Positions 14,955 to 22,260 of a stretch of 38,865 nucleotides of DNA are shown here, piece by piece. The position numbers were made by a program, and so were the translations under genes. This DNA comes from Desertimonas flava (GTDB lineage Bacteria > Actinomycetota > Acidimicrobiia > Acidimicrobiales > Ilumatobacteraceae). The stretch spans positions 1 to 38,865 of the forward strand of contig NZ_QKYK01000043.1 in the NCBI RefSeq assembly GCF_003426815.1. The letters are read 5' to 3'. Each line of letters begins with the position of its first letter. The first letter of the stretch is position 1. The notes under the pieces were generated by a model. The model was given only the letters and a program-made list of their open reading frames with translations. It did no database searches and was not told where the DNA came from.

Positions 14955-14972
14955 GCATCCGCAGCATGCGGG

Positions 14973-14978
14973 TACGGT
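14973..14978 (+). promoter_or_regulatory. Leaderless -10 (TACGGT) of polA
   Basis: TACGGT is followed by 7 nt and GTG 14986. This supports 14986 over the in-frame GTG 14977, which would lie within the hexamer spacer. Confidence 0.55.
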
Positions 14979-14985
14979 GGTCGCC

Positions 14986-17652
14986 GTGCCGAAGCTGCTG
15001 CTGCTCGACGGGAACTCACTCACCTACCGGGCGTTCTTCGCCCTGCCCGCCGACATGTCGACGGCGAGTGGACAGCTGACGAACGCCGTCTTCGGCTTCA
15101 CGTCGATGTTCATCTACGTGATCAAGGATCAGCGGCCGGACCAGGTGCTCATCGCGTTCGATCGCCCCGAGCCGACGTTCCGTCACGAGGCCGATCCCGA
15201 CTACAAGGGCAACCGCGAGAAGGCGCCCGATCCGCTGCGCCAGCAGATGGAGCTCGTGCGGCAGGTGCTCAACGCCCTCGGTGTCGCCACCATCGAGTTG
15301 GCGGGGTACGAGGCCGACGACCTCATCGCCACGGCCGCCGAGCAGGCCGTCGCCCGCGGCGACGAGGTGGTCATCGTCACCGGTGACCGCGACTCGTACC
15401 AGCTCGTGCGTGACCCCCACATCAAGGTGCTGTACAACAAGCGCGGCGTGAGCGACTACGCGCTCTACGACGAGGCGGGGATCTTCGAGCGCACCGGCGT
15501 GACGCCGGCGCAGTATCCCGAGTACGCCGCCCTCCGTGGCGACCCGAGCGACAACCTCCCCGGGGTCCCGGGGGTGGGCGAGAAGACGGCCGCCAAGCTG
15601 ATCTCGACCTACGGCGGGCTCGACGGGATCTTCGCCAACCTCGACAAGCAGACGCCGAAGTTGCGGGCCTCACTGGCCGAGAGCGAGGCGCGCGTGCGCA
15701 AGAACCTCGAGGTGTCCGTGCTCGTGCGCGACGTGCCGATCGAGATCCCCGCCGACCTCACGGTGCGTCCCGACGCCGACGAGGTGAAGCGCCTGTTCAA
15801 CTTCCTCGAGTTCCGGACGTTCGAGGAGCGTCTCGCCGAGGCCCTCGGCCCTGGCGCGCCGATCCGGCCGAGCAGCTCGGAGCGCAACGAGCTCGTCGCC
15901 GAGGTCACCGTGAGCGAGTCGCCGGCCGCCTCGGCGGCGACCATCGCCGGGCTCGCCGCCCTCGACGTGTCCGCTGCCTTCGCCGGCGAGCCGGGACGCT
16001 CACCGGTCACCGGCCTCGCCGTCGTCACCGACGCCGACACCGCCGCCGTGACGTGGATCCCGGCCGACCATCTGGGCGATCCGGCCGTGGCGGCGGCGCT
16101 GCGATCGGCGCCGCTGCGCGGCCACGACGTCAAGCCGCTGATGCGATCGTTGCTCGCCCAGGGCGTGGAAGTGGTCGGCCTCGAGCTCGACACTGCCATC
16201 GCCGCCTACCTGCTGAAGCCGGCCGAGGCGCGTTACGACCTCGGCTCGGTAGTGGAGGACTACACCTCGTTCGCCGCGCCGGCCAACGACCCGACGGCCG
16301 CCGGGCAGCTCGACCTCGGCGGTGAGCAGATCGGCGACGAGGCCAAGGCCGGCCGCGAAGCGCTCGCCGTCGCCGCCCTCGTCGATCCGCTCATGGCCGG
16401 CCTCGAGGCCCAGGGCATGGCCGACCTCTACCGCGACATCGAGAACCCGCTCGTGGTCGTGCTGGCCCGCATGGAACACGTGGGAATCGCCGTCGATCGC
16501 GACGAGCTCCGCCGTCTCAACGACCACCTGACGGGCGAGGTGGCACGCCTCGGTGCCGAGCTCCGCGCCCTGGCGGGCCGCGACGACCTCAACGTCAACT
16601 CCACCCTGCAGCTGCGCGAGATCCTCTTCGCCGCGCCGCCGGCCGGCCGTGGCCTCACCCCGGTGAAGAAGACGAAGACCGGCGCGTCCACCGATGCCGC
16701 GTCGCTCGAGAAGCTGCAGGAGCAGTGGCCCGAGTTCATCGGACCGCTGCTGCAGTACCGTGAGCTGGAGAAGCTGCGCGGCACGTACGGCGAGGGACTG
16801 CTCGCCGAGGTCGCCCCCGACGGGCGGATCCACGCCACGTTCAACCAGACCGTGGCGCGGACGGGCCGGCTCAGTTCGGACCGCCCCAACCTGCACAACA
16901 TCCCGGTTCGCCGGGACGAGGGACGGCAGTTCCGCAAGGCGTTCGTCCCTGCCGGCGGGTACGCCCTGCTCGTGGCCGACTACAACCAGATCGAACTGCG
17001 CTGCATCGCCCACCTCGCCGCCGACCCAGGCCTGATCGCCGCCTTCACGCAGGGGCAGGACATCCACAACGCCACGGCGTCACGGGTGTTCGGTGTCGAA
17101 CCGTCGGCCGTCACGCTCGACCAGCGGTCGAAGGCGAAGATGGTCTCGTACGGGCTGGCGTACGGGATGGAGGCCTACGGTCTCGGCCAGCGGTTGAACA
17201 TCCCGACCGAGGAGGCAGCGGTGATCCTCGACGCCTACTTCGAGGCCTTCCCGAACGTCAAGGAGTACATGGACCGCACGGTGGTCGAGGCCCGCAAGGT
17301 GGGCTACACCGAGACCTTGTTCGGCCGGCGCCGGCCGATCCCCGAACTGCTCGACGGCAACTGGCGGGTTCGTCAGGCGGGGGAGCGGCAGGCGATGAAC
17401 GCCGGAATCCAGGGTCTGGCCGCCGACATCTTCAAGGTCGCCCTGGTCCGCATCGACGCCCGCCTGCGGGACCTCGACAGCGGCGCCCGCCTCGTCCTGC
17501 AGGTGCACGACGAGGTGTTGCTCGAGGTGCCCGACGCCGAGCGCGACGAGATCGGTCCGGTCGTGGTCGACCTGATGCGCCACTCCGCCGAGCTCAACGT
17601 GCCGCTCGAGGTGAACGTCGCCTGGGGCGCCACCTGGGCCGACACGAAATAG
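14986..17652 (+). CDS. polA: DNA polymerase I (proofreading-deficient)
   Basis: 888-aa Pol I for Okazaki-fragment maturation and repair synthesis. The N-terminal 5' nuclease (about 1-290) is intact: LLLDGNSLTYRAFFAL, GYEADDLIAT, TGDRDSYQLV and the H3TH GDPSDNLPGVPGVGEKTA. The middle 3'-5' exonuclease domain lacks the DxE pair (reads AALDVSAAF), so it should not proofread, as in other actinobacterial Pol I. In the polymerase domain, motif A is ADYNQIELR (D665, with Asn where Ser is usual). Motif B is R714-x3-K718-x3-Y722-x3-Y726, with Tyr at the position that is Phe in E. coli. Motif C is QVHDEVL (H841, D842). It follows the ANTAR gene by 31 bp but has its own leaderless -10. Confidence 0.97.
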   Translation: MPKLLLLDGNSLTYRAFFALPADMSTASGQLTNAVFGFTSMFIYVIKDQRPDQVLIAFDRPEPTFRHEADPDYKGNREKAPDPLRQQMELVRQVLNALGVATIELAGYEADDLIATAAEQAVARGDEVVIVTGDRDSYQLVRDPHIKVLYNKRGVSDYALYDEAGIFERTGVTPAQYPEYAALRGDPSDNLPGVPGVGEKTAAKLISTYGGLDGIFANLDKQTPKLRASLAESEARVRKNLEVSVLVRDVPIEIPADLTVRPDADEVKRLFNFLEFRTFEERLAEALGPGAPIRPSSSERNELVAEVTVSESPAASAATIAGLAALDVSAAFAGEPGRSPVTGLAVVTDADTAAVTWIPADHLGDPAVAAALRSAPLRGHDVKPLMRSLLAQGVEVVGLELDTAIAAYLLKPAEARYDLGSVVEDYTSFAAPANDPTAAGQLDLGGEQIGDEAKAGREALAVAALVDPLMAGLEAQGMADLYRDIENPLVVVLARMEHVGIAVDRDELRRLNDHLTGEVARLGAELRALAGRDDLNVNSTLQLREILFAAPPAGRGLTPVKKTKTGASTDAASLEKLQEQWPEFIGPLLQYRELEKLRGTYGEGLLAEVAPDGRIHATFNQTVARTGRLSSDRPNLHNIPVRRDEGRQFRKAFVPAGGYALLVADYNQIELRCIAHLAADPGLIAAFTQGQDIHNATASRVFGVEPSAVTLDQRSKAKMVSYGLAYGMEAYGLGQRLNIPTEEAAVILDAYFEAFPNVKEYMDRTVVEARKVGYTETLFGRRRPIPELLDGNWRVRQAGERQAMNAGIQGLAADIFKVALVRIDARLRDLDSGARLVLQVHDEVLLEVPDAERDEIGPVVVDLMRHSAELNVPLEVNVAWGATWADTK

Positions 17653-17672
17653 TTTGGTCCTCACTCCGCATC

Positions 17673-17732
17673 GCTCGCTGCGCTCGCTCGCTTCGTTGCG
17701 GCGAGTTTGTTATGAGCTCGCTTCGCTCGCAC
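17673..17732. repeat. CGCTCGCTGCGC-type repeat, locus 2
   Basis: CGCTCGCTGCGCTCGCTCGC followed, after a short insert, by GAGCTCGCTTCGCTCGC. Same family as the repeats at 8384, 31531 and 34515. Confidence 0.65.
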
Positions 17733-17757
17733 TGAAGAGTTGAAAGAGGCGGCGGCG

Positions 17758-17816
17758 CAGCAAGCTGCGCTCATCGCCGCATCGGAGGGGGAATCCCCCT
17801 CCGAGCCTCCCCCGAG
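17758..17816. repeat. GC-rich dispersed repeat, copy 2
   Basis: Matches copy 1 at 104-160: CAGCAAGCT, CGCTC.TCGCCGCATCGG, then a perfect 8-bp hairpin GGAGGGGG-AAT-CCCCCTCC and a C-rich CCGAG tail. The stem differs from copy 1 while the pairing is kept. Confidence 0.6.
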
Positions 17817-17840
17817 ATAGTGCCAGGCACTATCTCGGGG
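17810..17840. terminator. Perfect 14-bp hairpin after polA
   Basis: Arms 17810-17823 and 17827-17840 pair around loop CAG. The arms match the inner 14 bp of the livG hairpin, but the centre is GTGCCAGGCAC, that is, the inverted orientation. It lies between convergent polA and the PPOX gene; probable bidirectional terminator. Confidence 0.7.
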
Positions 17841-17846
17841 CCCCCG

Positions 17847-18362
17847 TCAGACGTCGGTCATCTCGGCCATGGGGTCGGCGAGGCGTCGCTCGCGGAGGCC
17901 GTCGGTCGGGTTCCAGCTCGTCGTCGTCCACACCTCGCCGTCGACCCGCTGCCACGCCGCGGCGGTGATGAGCAGCTCGAACATCGGCGATCCGACGATC
18001 GTCTCCGGGTCGAAGTCTCCGTCGGCCGCGTGGTGGCGCAGGATCCGTTCGGCGCGAGCGGCGTCGGTCACCTGCTCGAGCACGCCGAACAACTTGCCCT
18101 CTCCGCCGACATCGGTGTGATCGGCGACCGGGGTGAGGAGGCACACACGCGGGTCGCGTGCCACGTCGCGGCGCTTGTGCGAGTGCGGCATCATGCCCAC
18201 GAACAGCCCGCCCTCGAACAGGCCCACCTCGATCGGGCTGACGCGTGGCGAGCCGTCGGCCCGGATCGTGCCGAGCAGCCCGAGGCGGGCGGCGACGAAG
18301 CGTTCGGTGATCGGTGCGGTCAGGGTGGGGGCGCGGTCGGCGAGTTCGGCAAACGTGAGCAT
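17847..18362 (-). CDS. Pyridoxamine 5'-phosphate oxidase-fold protein
   Basis: 171-aa split-barrel protein. The diagnostic segment is RLGLLGTIRADGSPRVSPIEVGLFEGGLFVGMMPHSHKRRDVARDPRV-like, spanning residues 27-72: the first strands, the RVSPI turn and the KRRDVARDPRV cofactor-binding loop. Such proteins bind FMN, F420 or haem and often act as small reductases. Which cofactor is used cannot be told. I chose ATG 18362; an in-frame GTG at 18392 would sit inside the palindrome. CATCCT lies 6 nt upstream and may be the -10. The gene is divergent from the WYL regulator with the palindrome between them, so it is the likely regulatory target. Confidence 0.85.
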   Translation of the reverse strand: MLTFAELADRAPTLTAPITERFVAARLGLLGTIRADGSPRVSPIEVGLFEGGLFVGMMPHSHKRRDVARDPRVCLLTPVADHTDVGGEGKLFGVLEQVTDAARAERILRHHAADGDFDPETIVGSPMFELLITAAAWQRVDGEVWTTTSWNPTDGLRERRLADPMAEMTDV

Positions 18363-18379
18363 GCACCGAGGATGCCACC

Positions 18380-18408
18380 GTCTACCTGACATCTTCTGTC
18401 AGGTAGAC
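18380..18408. promoter_or_regulatory. Palindromic operator between PPOX and WYL genes
   Basis: GTCTACCTGACA (18380-18391) and TGTCAGGTAGAC (18397-18408) are perfect 12-bp inverted repeats 5 bp apart, in the 64-bp space between two divergent starts. TACGAT at 18413-18418 lies 8 nt before ATG 18427 and is the likely -10 of the regulator. The placement suggests that the WYL protein represses or activates both genes from here. Confidence 0.7.
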
Positions 18409-18426
18409 GACCTACGATCGGACGCG

Positions 18427-19398
18427 ATGAAGGCGAGCCGACTCGTCCAGCTGCTGCTCGTCCTCCAGCGACGAGGGCGCACCACGGCCGAGGAGCTCGC
18501 CGCCGAGCTCGAGGTGTCGGTCCGCACGGTGTACCGCGACGTCGAAGCCCTCGGGATGGCCGGCGTACCGATCTACGGGGCACGCGGGCTCGGCGGCGGC
18601 ATCTCGCTCGCCGGGGGCTACGAGACGCGCCTGACCGGGCTGACCGAGCCGGAGGCGGCCGCCCTGACACTGGCCGGCCTGCCCGACGCCGCGGCCCAGC
18701 TCGGCCTCGGCTCGGTGCTCATGGCCGCACAGGCGAAGGTGGATGCCGCCCTCCCCGCCGAGCTGCGGGCCCGGTCGGCCCGCCTGCGTGAGCGGTTCCA
18801 CGTCGACATGCCCGGCTGGTTCCGTCGGCCCGACGATGTCCCCCTGCTCGGCGCGTTGGCGACGGCGGTGTGGGACGGCCGCCGCGTCGACGTCCGGTAC
18901 CGCCGGGGTGGCGGCAGGGTGCGGCGGCGCATCGACCCGCTCGGCATCGTGCTCAAGAACGGCACGTGGTACCTCCTCGGCGGAGTGCGCCGGCCGGACG
19001 GCGTGCGGACCTACCGGATCAGCCGGATCGAGTCCGTCGTGGCCCGGGATGAGGCGGCGGTGCGCCCGCCCGGCTTCGATCTCGTCGCCGCCTGGGGTCG
19101 GGCGATGGAGAGCTTCGAGCGCGAGCTGCGGTCCTACGTGGTCCACGTCCTCGTGCGGACCGACCAGCTGGGCCGGCTGCGTCACGCCCTGTCGGAGCCG
19201 GCGGCGACGTGGGCGTTCGAGAGCGCCGCGCCGTCGGACGAGCCGGGCTGGTCGGCTGTGACCGTGCACTCGGAATCACCCGAGGTGGCTGCCGACGAGC
19301 TGATCCGGCTCGGCTCGGCGCTGCGGGTGCTCGATCCGGTCGAGGTCGGCGAGCGAATCGCAGCCGAGGCCCGGGCGCTCGTGCGGCACCACGGCTGA
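18427..19398 (+). CDS. YafY/DeoR-type HTH regulator with WYL domain
   Basis: 323 aa. The N-terminal winged HTH (about 3-60) reads RLVQLLLVLQRRGRTTAEELAAELEVSVRTVYRDVEAL, a typical HTH_11. The middle WYL domain is about 140-205 (DVRYRR, GIVLKNGTWYLLGGVR, RTYRISRIESV), and a C-terminal WCX extension follows. WYL proteins bind small ligands or single-stranded nucleic acid and are common local regulators. ATG 18427 is supported by TACGAT 8 nt upstream. The gene is divergent from the PPOX gene across a perfect palindrome, which points to autoregulation and control of that neighbour. Confidence 0.9.
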   Translation: MKASRLVQLLLVLQRRGRTTAEELAAELEVSVRTVYRDVEALGMAGVPIYGARGLGGGISLAGGYETRLTGLTEPEAAALTLAGLPDAAAQLGLGSVLMAAQAKVDAALPAELRARSARLRERFHVDMPGWFRRPDDVPLLGALATAVWDGRRVDVRYRRGGGRVRRRIDPLGIVLKNGTWYLLGGVRRPDGVRTYRISRIESVVARDEAAVRPPGFDLVAAWGRAMESFERELRSYVVHVLVRTDQLGRLRHALSEPAATWAFESAAPSDEPGWSAVTVHSESPEVAADELIRLGSALRVLDPVEVGERIAAEARALVRHHG

Positions 19399-19416
19399 CC
19401 GTCCCGGCGTCGCCGG

Positions 19417-19692
19417 TCAGCGGCGGTGATGGCGTACCTGGCTGCCTCGGGCGGCGCAGGCGATGCCGAGCCCGGCGGACATGAACATGGCGGCGAGCAG
19501 GGCGATCGTCATCGATGGGCCACCCGTCGACGGGAGCTGGGCGAGGTCGGGCCCGCCCGGGACCACGTGGGGCCGGTCGGCCGCTCCGGCGGAGGCGACC
19601 GCCGCACCGGCGACGAGGGGGACGAGGCCGAGGCCCATCGCCACGGCGAGGCGGCGGGCGACCCGGCTGCTGCGGTGGGGTCGGTCGTTCAT
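19417..19692 (-). CDS. Small LPXTG-anchored surface protein
   Basis: 91 aa with the full sortase-substrate layout. It has a basic N-terminus and signal peptide (about 1-38, RRLAVAMGLGLVPLVAGAAV), a spacer of some 15 residues, the sorting motif LPSTG at 53-57 followed by GP, a hydrophobic segment (60-80) and a basic tail ending RHHRR. The mature part between signal peptide and LPSTG is very short and has no domain. ATG 19692 has AGGAG 5 nt upstream; the longer reading from 19761 lacks a signal-peptide start. It lies 94 bp downstream of the sigma-factor fusion gene on the same strand, so it may share its transcript. No sortase gene is in the window. Confidence 0.75.
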   Translation of the reverse strand: MNDRPHRSSRVARRLAVAMGLGLVPLVAGAAVASAGAADRPHVVPGGPDLAQLPSTGGPSMTIALLAAMFMSAGLGIACAARGSQVRHHRR

Positions 19693-19786
19693 GGCGTGCT
19701 CCTGAGCTCGGGAGCGCCCGGCGGGCGCCTCATCCGTCCAGAGCTCGAGGGCGGCTCCCACTCGCGCATTTTCGCCTGGCGAGCGG

Positions 19787-21505
19787 TCAGTGGGGCGGTT
19801 CGTACGTCGTGGTGGTGAAGATCGGGACGAACGGCGGGATGATGATGATCACCGGCGTCGTCGGCGACGTGGGGGTCACGAAGACGAGCGGAGTCGTCGT
19901 GGTCGTGGTCGTCGTGCGGCCGGGACGGTCGTTGCCCGGCGGTCTGGTGGTGGTGGTCGTCGCCGCGGTGGTCGTCGTCGTGTCCGGCGTGGCCGGCGCC
20001 GTCGTCGTGGTGCGGCGCGGCGGCCGCGTCGTGCCCGTCGTCCCCGTGGTTCCCGTGGGAGCGACGAAGACGCTGATGTAGGTGGTCGGCGGCGCCGTGA
20101 CGGTCGTCGGCGTCGTCGACGACGTCGTGGTCGACGATGTCGTGGTCGACGATGTCGTGGTCGACGTCGTCGTGGTCGACGTCGTCGTGGTCGACGTCGA
20201 GGTGCTCGTCGTCGAGGTGCTGGTCGTGGACGTGGACGTCGAGGTGGAGGTGGACGTGGACGTGGAGGTGGGCGTGGACGGCGAGGTCGAGGTCGTGGTC
20301 GTGGTGCTGCTGGAGACGGGCGGGGGGAGCGGCGGAGCGAGGGCCTCGCCGACGGAGCCGTTCACCCCGCCGATCCGGACGCTCCACAGCGACGTGGCCA
20401 GCACGATCGCGAAGGCGGCCGTCAGGGTGGCCGTGATCGGCCCGACGAGCGAGCGGTGCCTGGTGAAGCCGATGGGAAAGCCCTCGTCGTCGAAGCGGTA
20501 CCGGCGGGCGGTCCGTTGCTCGCGTCGGCTGGTCCGGCTCCGCCGGCGCAACCGGCCGTGGGACCCCGACCCCGGCCCGGGGTCCGAGCCGGGCGTCGAC
20601 CCCGACATCGAGCCGGAGTCCTGGCCCGATCCGGACATGGCCGACCCGTCGGGGGTGGTCGAGCCCGCCCCGGAGCCTCCCGCGGCGGCCGCGGCGTCGG
20701 CCGCCGCATGGGCCGCTTCGAGCGTGCGGGCCCGCAGGGCGAGCGGGGCGGCGAACGCCGGCGCCGCACTGGCCAGCGAGAGGACGGCCGCGCCGCGCCG
20801 GGTCTCCTGGCACGTCGAGCAGGCGTCGATGTGGCGGGCGATGCGCTTGCGCCAGAGGATGTTGAAGGTGCCGTCCCAGCCCGTCAGGACCTTGGCGAGG
20901 TCAGCGCATCGGCGGCGTCCACCGCGCGCGACGACGACGGCGCCGACCGCCCGTTCCAGCCGTTCGCGCATCCGGAAGAGCATCGAGTGCGCTTGCCCCG
21001 CCGGGATCCCCATGGCGGCGGCCAGCTCGGCGCCGACGAGTCCCTGGCGGGCGGAGAGCTCGAGCAGCAACTGGTCGGACTCGTCGAGGCCGGCCGCGGC
21101 GTCGCGGACCAGTTCGGCGAGATCCGACTCGATCGCCGCGCCGCCGTCGGCATGAGGATCGGGGGGCGCCATCGGGTCGTCACCCCGCTCGGCCACGATG
21201 GCATCGAGCGACGTGCCCTCGCGGGCCCGGCGTTTGCTGCGCCGGTAGATCTCGTGCCGGGCGATCGCGTAGAGCCACGGCTTCACCCGTGAGGGGTCGC
21301 GCAGCTGGGAGAGCTTCACCGCGGCCACACAGAAGACGTCCTGGACCACGTCGGACGCCCCGTCGGGATCGCGGAGCATCGCCCGCGCCGTGTCGTACAG
21401 CCCAGGCGCGAAGCGGTCGTACAGCGCGGCGAGCGCGTTGCGATCGCCGGCCAGATACGCCTGCACGATCGCCGCGTCGGTACCCGCCACGCCTGGTTGT
21501 CTCAT
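19787..21505 (-). CDS. Membrane-tethered ECF sigma factor with zinc-finger and Thr/Ser-rich outer domain
   Basis: 572 aa. Residues 15-95 are sigma region 2 (GDRNALAALYDRFAPGLYDTA, VVQDVF) and 130-190 region 4 (ELSARQGLVGAELAAAMGIPAGQAHSML), an ECF-type sigma-70 factor. A zinc-binding element follows: C200, then RKRIARHIDACSTC with H225-x3-C229-x2-C232, like the ZAS motif of anti-sigma factors. After a Gly/Ser-rich linker and an Arg-rich patch (320-336) comes one membrane helix (about 352-374). From 395 to the end there is a low-complexity Thr/Ser/Pro region, presumably outside the cell and probably glycosylated. AGGAG lies 9 nt before ATG 21505. ECF factors with C-terminal extensions of this kind are known in actinobacteria; what this one senses is unknown. 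Confidence 0.88.
   Translation of the reverse strand: MRQPGVAGTDAAIVQAYLAGDRNALAALYDRFAPGLYDTARAMLRDPDGASDVVQDVFCVAAVKLSQLRDPSRVKPWLYAIARHEIYRRSKRRAREGTSLDAIVAERGDDPMAPPDPHADGGAAIESDLAELVRDAAAGLDESDQLLLELSARQGLVGAELAAAMGIPAGQAHSMLFRMRERLERAVGAVVVARGGRRRCADLAKVLTGWDGTFNILWRKRIARHIDACSTCQETRRGAAVLSLASAAPAFAAPLALRARTLEAAHAAADAAAAAGGSGAGSTTPDGSAMSGSGQDSGSMSGSTPGSDPGPGSGSHGRLRRRSRTSRREQRTARRYRFDDEGFPIGFTRHRSLVGPITATLTAAFAIVLATSLWSVRIGGVNGSVGEALAPPLPPPVSSSTTTTTSTSPSTPTSTSTSTSTSTSTSTTSTSTTSTSTSTTTTSTTTTSTTTSSTTTSSTTTSSTTPTTVTAPPTTYISVFVAPTGTTGTTGTTRPPRRTTTTAPATPDTTTTTAATTTTTRPPGNDRPGRTTTTTTTTPLVFVTPTSPTTPVIIIIPPFVPIFTTTTYEPPH
20095..20310. repeat. Degenerate short repeats coding the Thr/Ser tract
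   Basis: Repeats of GTCGTGGTCGACGATGTC-type units (plus-strand view), 9-18 bp, encode the TTTTS/TSTST tract of the sigma fusion. The array could change length by slippage. Confidence 0.6.
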
Positions 21506-21626
21506 CGAGCATCGCTCCTGGTCCTTCTCGCGTCGTCAGACGTCCAGAGCCTCCACCGGCCGGGCGCTCGCGAGAACCTGCGAATTCTTCCATCCTCGGG
21601 CGACGCCGCCAGATGATTTCCGCCCG

Positions 21627-21632
21627 TAGCGT
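21627..21632 (+). promoter_or_regulatory. Leaderless -10 (TAGCGT) of YczE-like gene
   Basis: TAGCGT is followed by 7 nt and GTG 21640, which supports that start over ATG 21613. Confidence 0.5.
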
Positions 21633-21639
21633 CGGGGCG

Positions 21640-22260
21640 GTGTCGGGACTGTCCACCAAGACGAGGCTCGGACGGTTCCTCGCATCCTCCGTGCTCGTCG
21701 CGATCGGGGTCGCCCTGGTGATCAGGGCCGAGGTGGGCGTGGCCCCCTACGACGTCTTGACCACCGGCCTCGCCGAGGCGCTCGGGATCCGCATCAGCGT
21801 GTCGTTCCTGGTCACCGCGGCCACCGTGTACGCCATCGGGATGGCCCTCGGCGGGCGGGCCGGTTGGGCGAGCGTCGTCGGAACGTTCGCCATCACCCCG
21901 CTGCTCGACCTCACCCTCGATCTCACGCCGTCGCCCGACGCTCTGGCCGCCCGGATCCCGATGTTCGTCGCCGGAGTGCTCATCCTCGTCGTGGCGGTCA
22001 GCCTGATCGTTTCGACCGAGCTCGGTCCCGGTCCGTCGGAGGTGTTCATGCTCGGGATCATCGCCCGTGGCGTCCCCGTCGCCGCGGCCCGGTGGGTGGT
22101 CGACGCCCTCGTCATCGCCGTCGGCGCGGCGCTCGGCGGTGACCTCGGCGTGGGCACCATCGTGTTCGCCTTCGCCTTCGGCCCGCTGCTCGCCGTCGGC
22201 TTCCGCGTCCTGCGCTACCAGCCACCGCTCCTCGTCAGGGAGACGGTGGTCGCCCCGTGA
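21640..22260 (+). CDS. YczE/YitT-like integral membrane protein
   Basis: 206 aa with five to six hydrophobic helices and a pattern typical of YczE/YyaS-type proteins: LVIRAEVGVAPYDVLTTGLAEALGI near the first loop and the related STELGPGPSEVFMLGI in the second half, suggesting an internal duplication. Function of the family is not established. GTG 21640 is chosen from the TAGCGT hexamer 7 nt upstream; ATG 21613 in the same frame is the alternative. The stop overlaps the GTG of the methyltransferase (GTGA), so they are one operon. It is divergent from the sigma fusion. Confidence 0.82.
   Translation: MSGLSTKTRLGRFLASSVLVAIGVALVIRAEVGVAPYDVLTTGLAEALGIRISVSFLVTAATVYAIGMALGGRAGWASVVGTFAITPLLDLTLDLTPSPDALAARIPMFVAGVLILVVAVSLIVSTELGPGPSEVFMLGIIARGVPVAAARWVVDALVIAVGAALGGDLGVGTIVFAFAFGPLLAVGFRVLRYQPPLLVRETVVAP

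Larger units (their letters stand above)
17653..17846. other. Repeat-filled gap between polA and PPOX gene
   Basis: This space between two convergent genes holds no gene. It contains, in order, a CGCTCGCTGCGCTCGCT-type repeat (17673-17732), a second copy of the livF-upstream repeat (17758-17816), and a hairpin of the GCC(A/T)GGC family (17810-17840). Confidence 0.7.

Noticed and set aside
19790-21292. Plus-strand frames rich in Arg/Gly or Val across the sigma fusion
   Set aside because: They arise from the Thr/Ser repeat read on the other strand; composition is extreme and there is no start signal.
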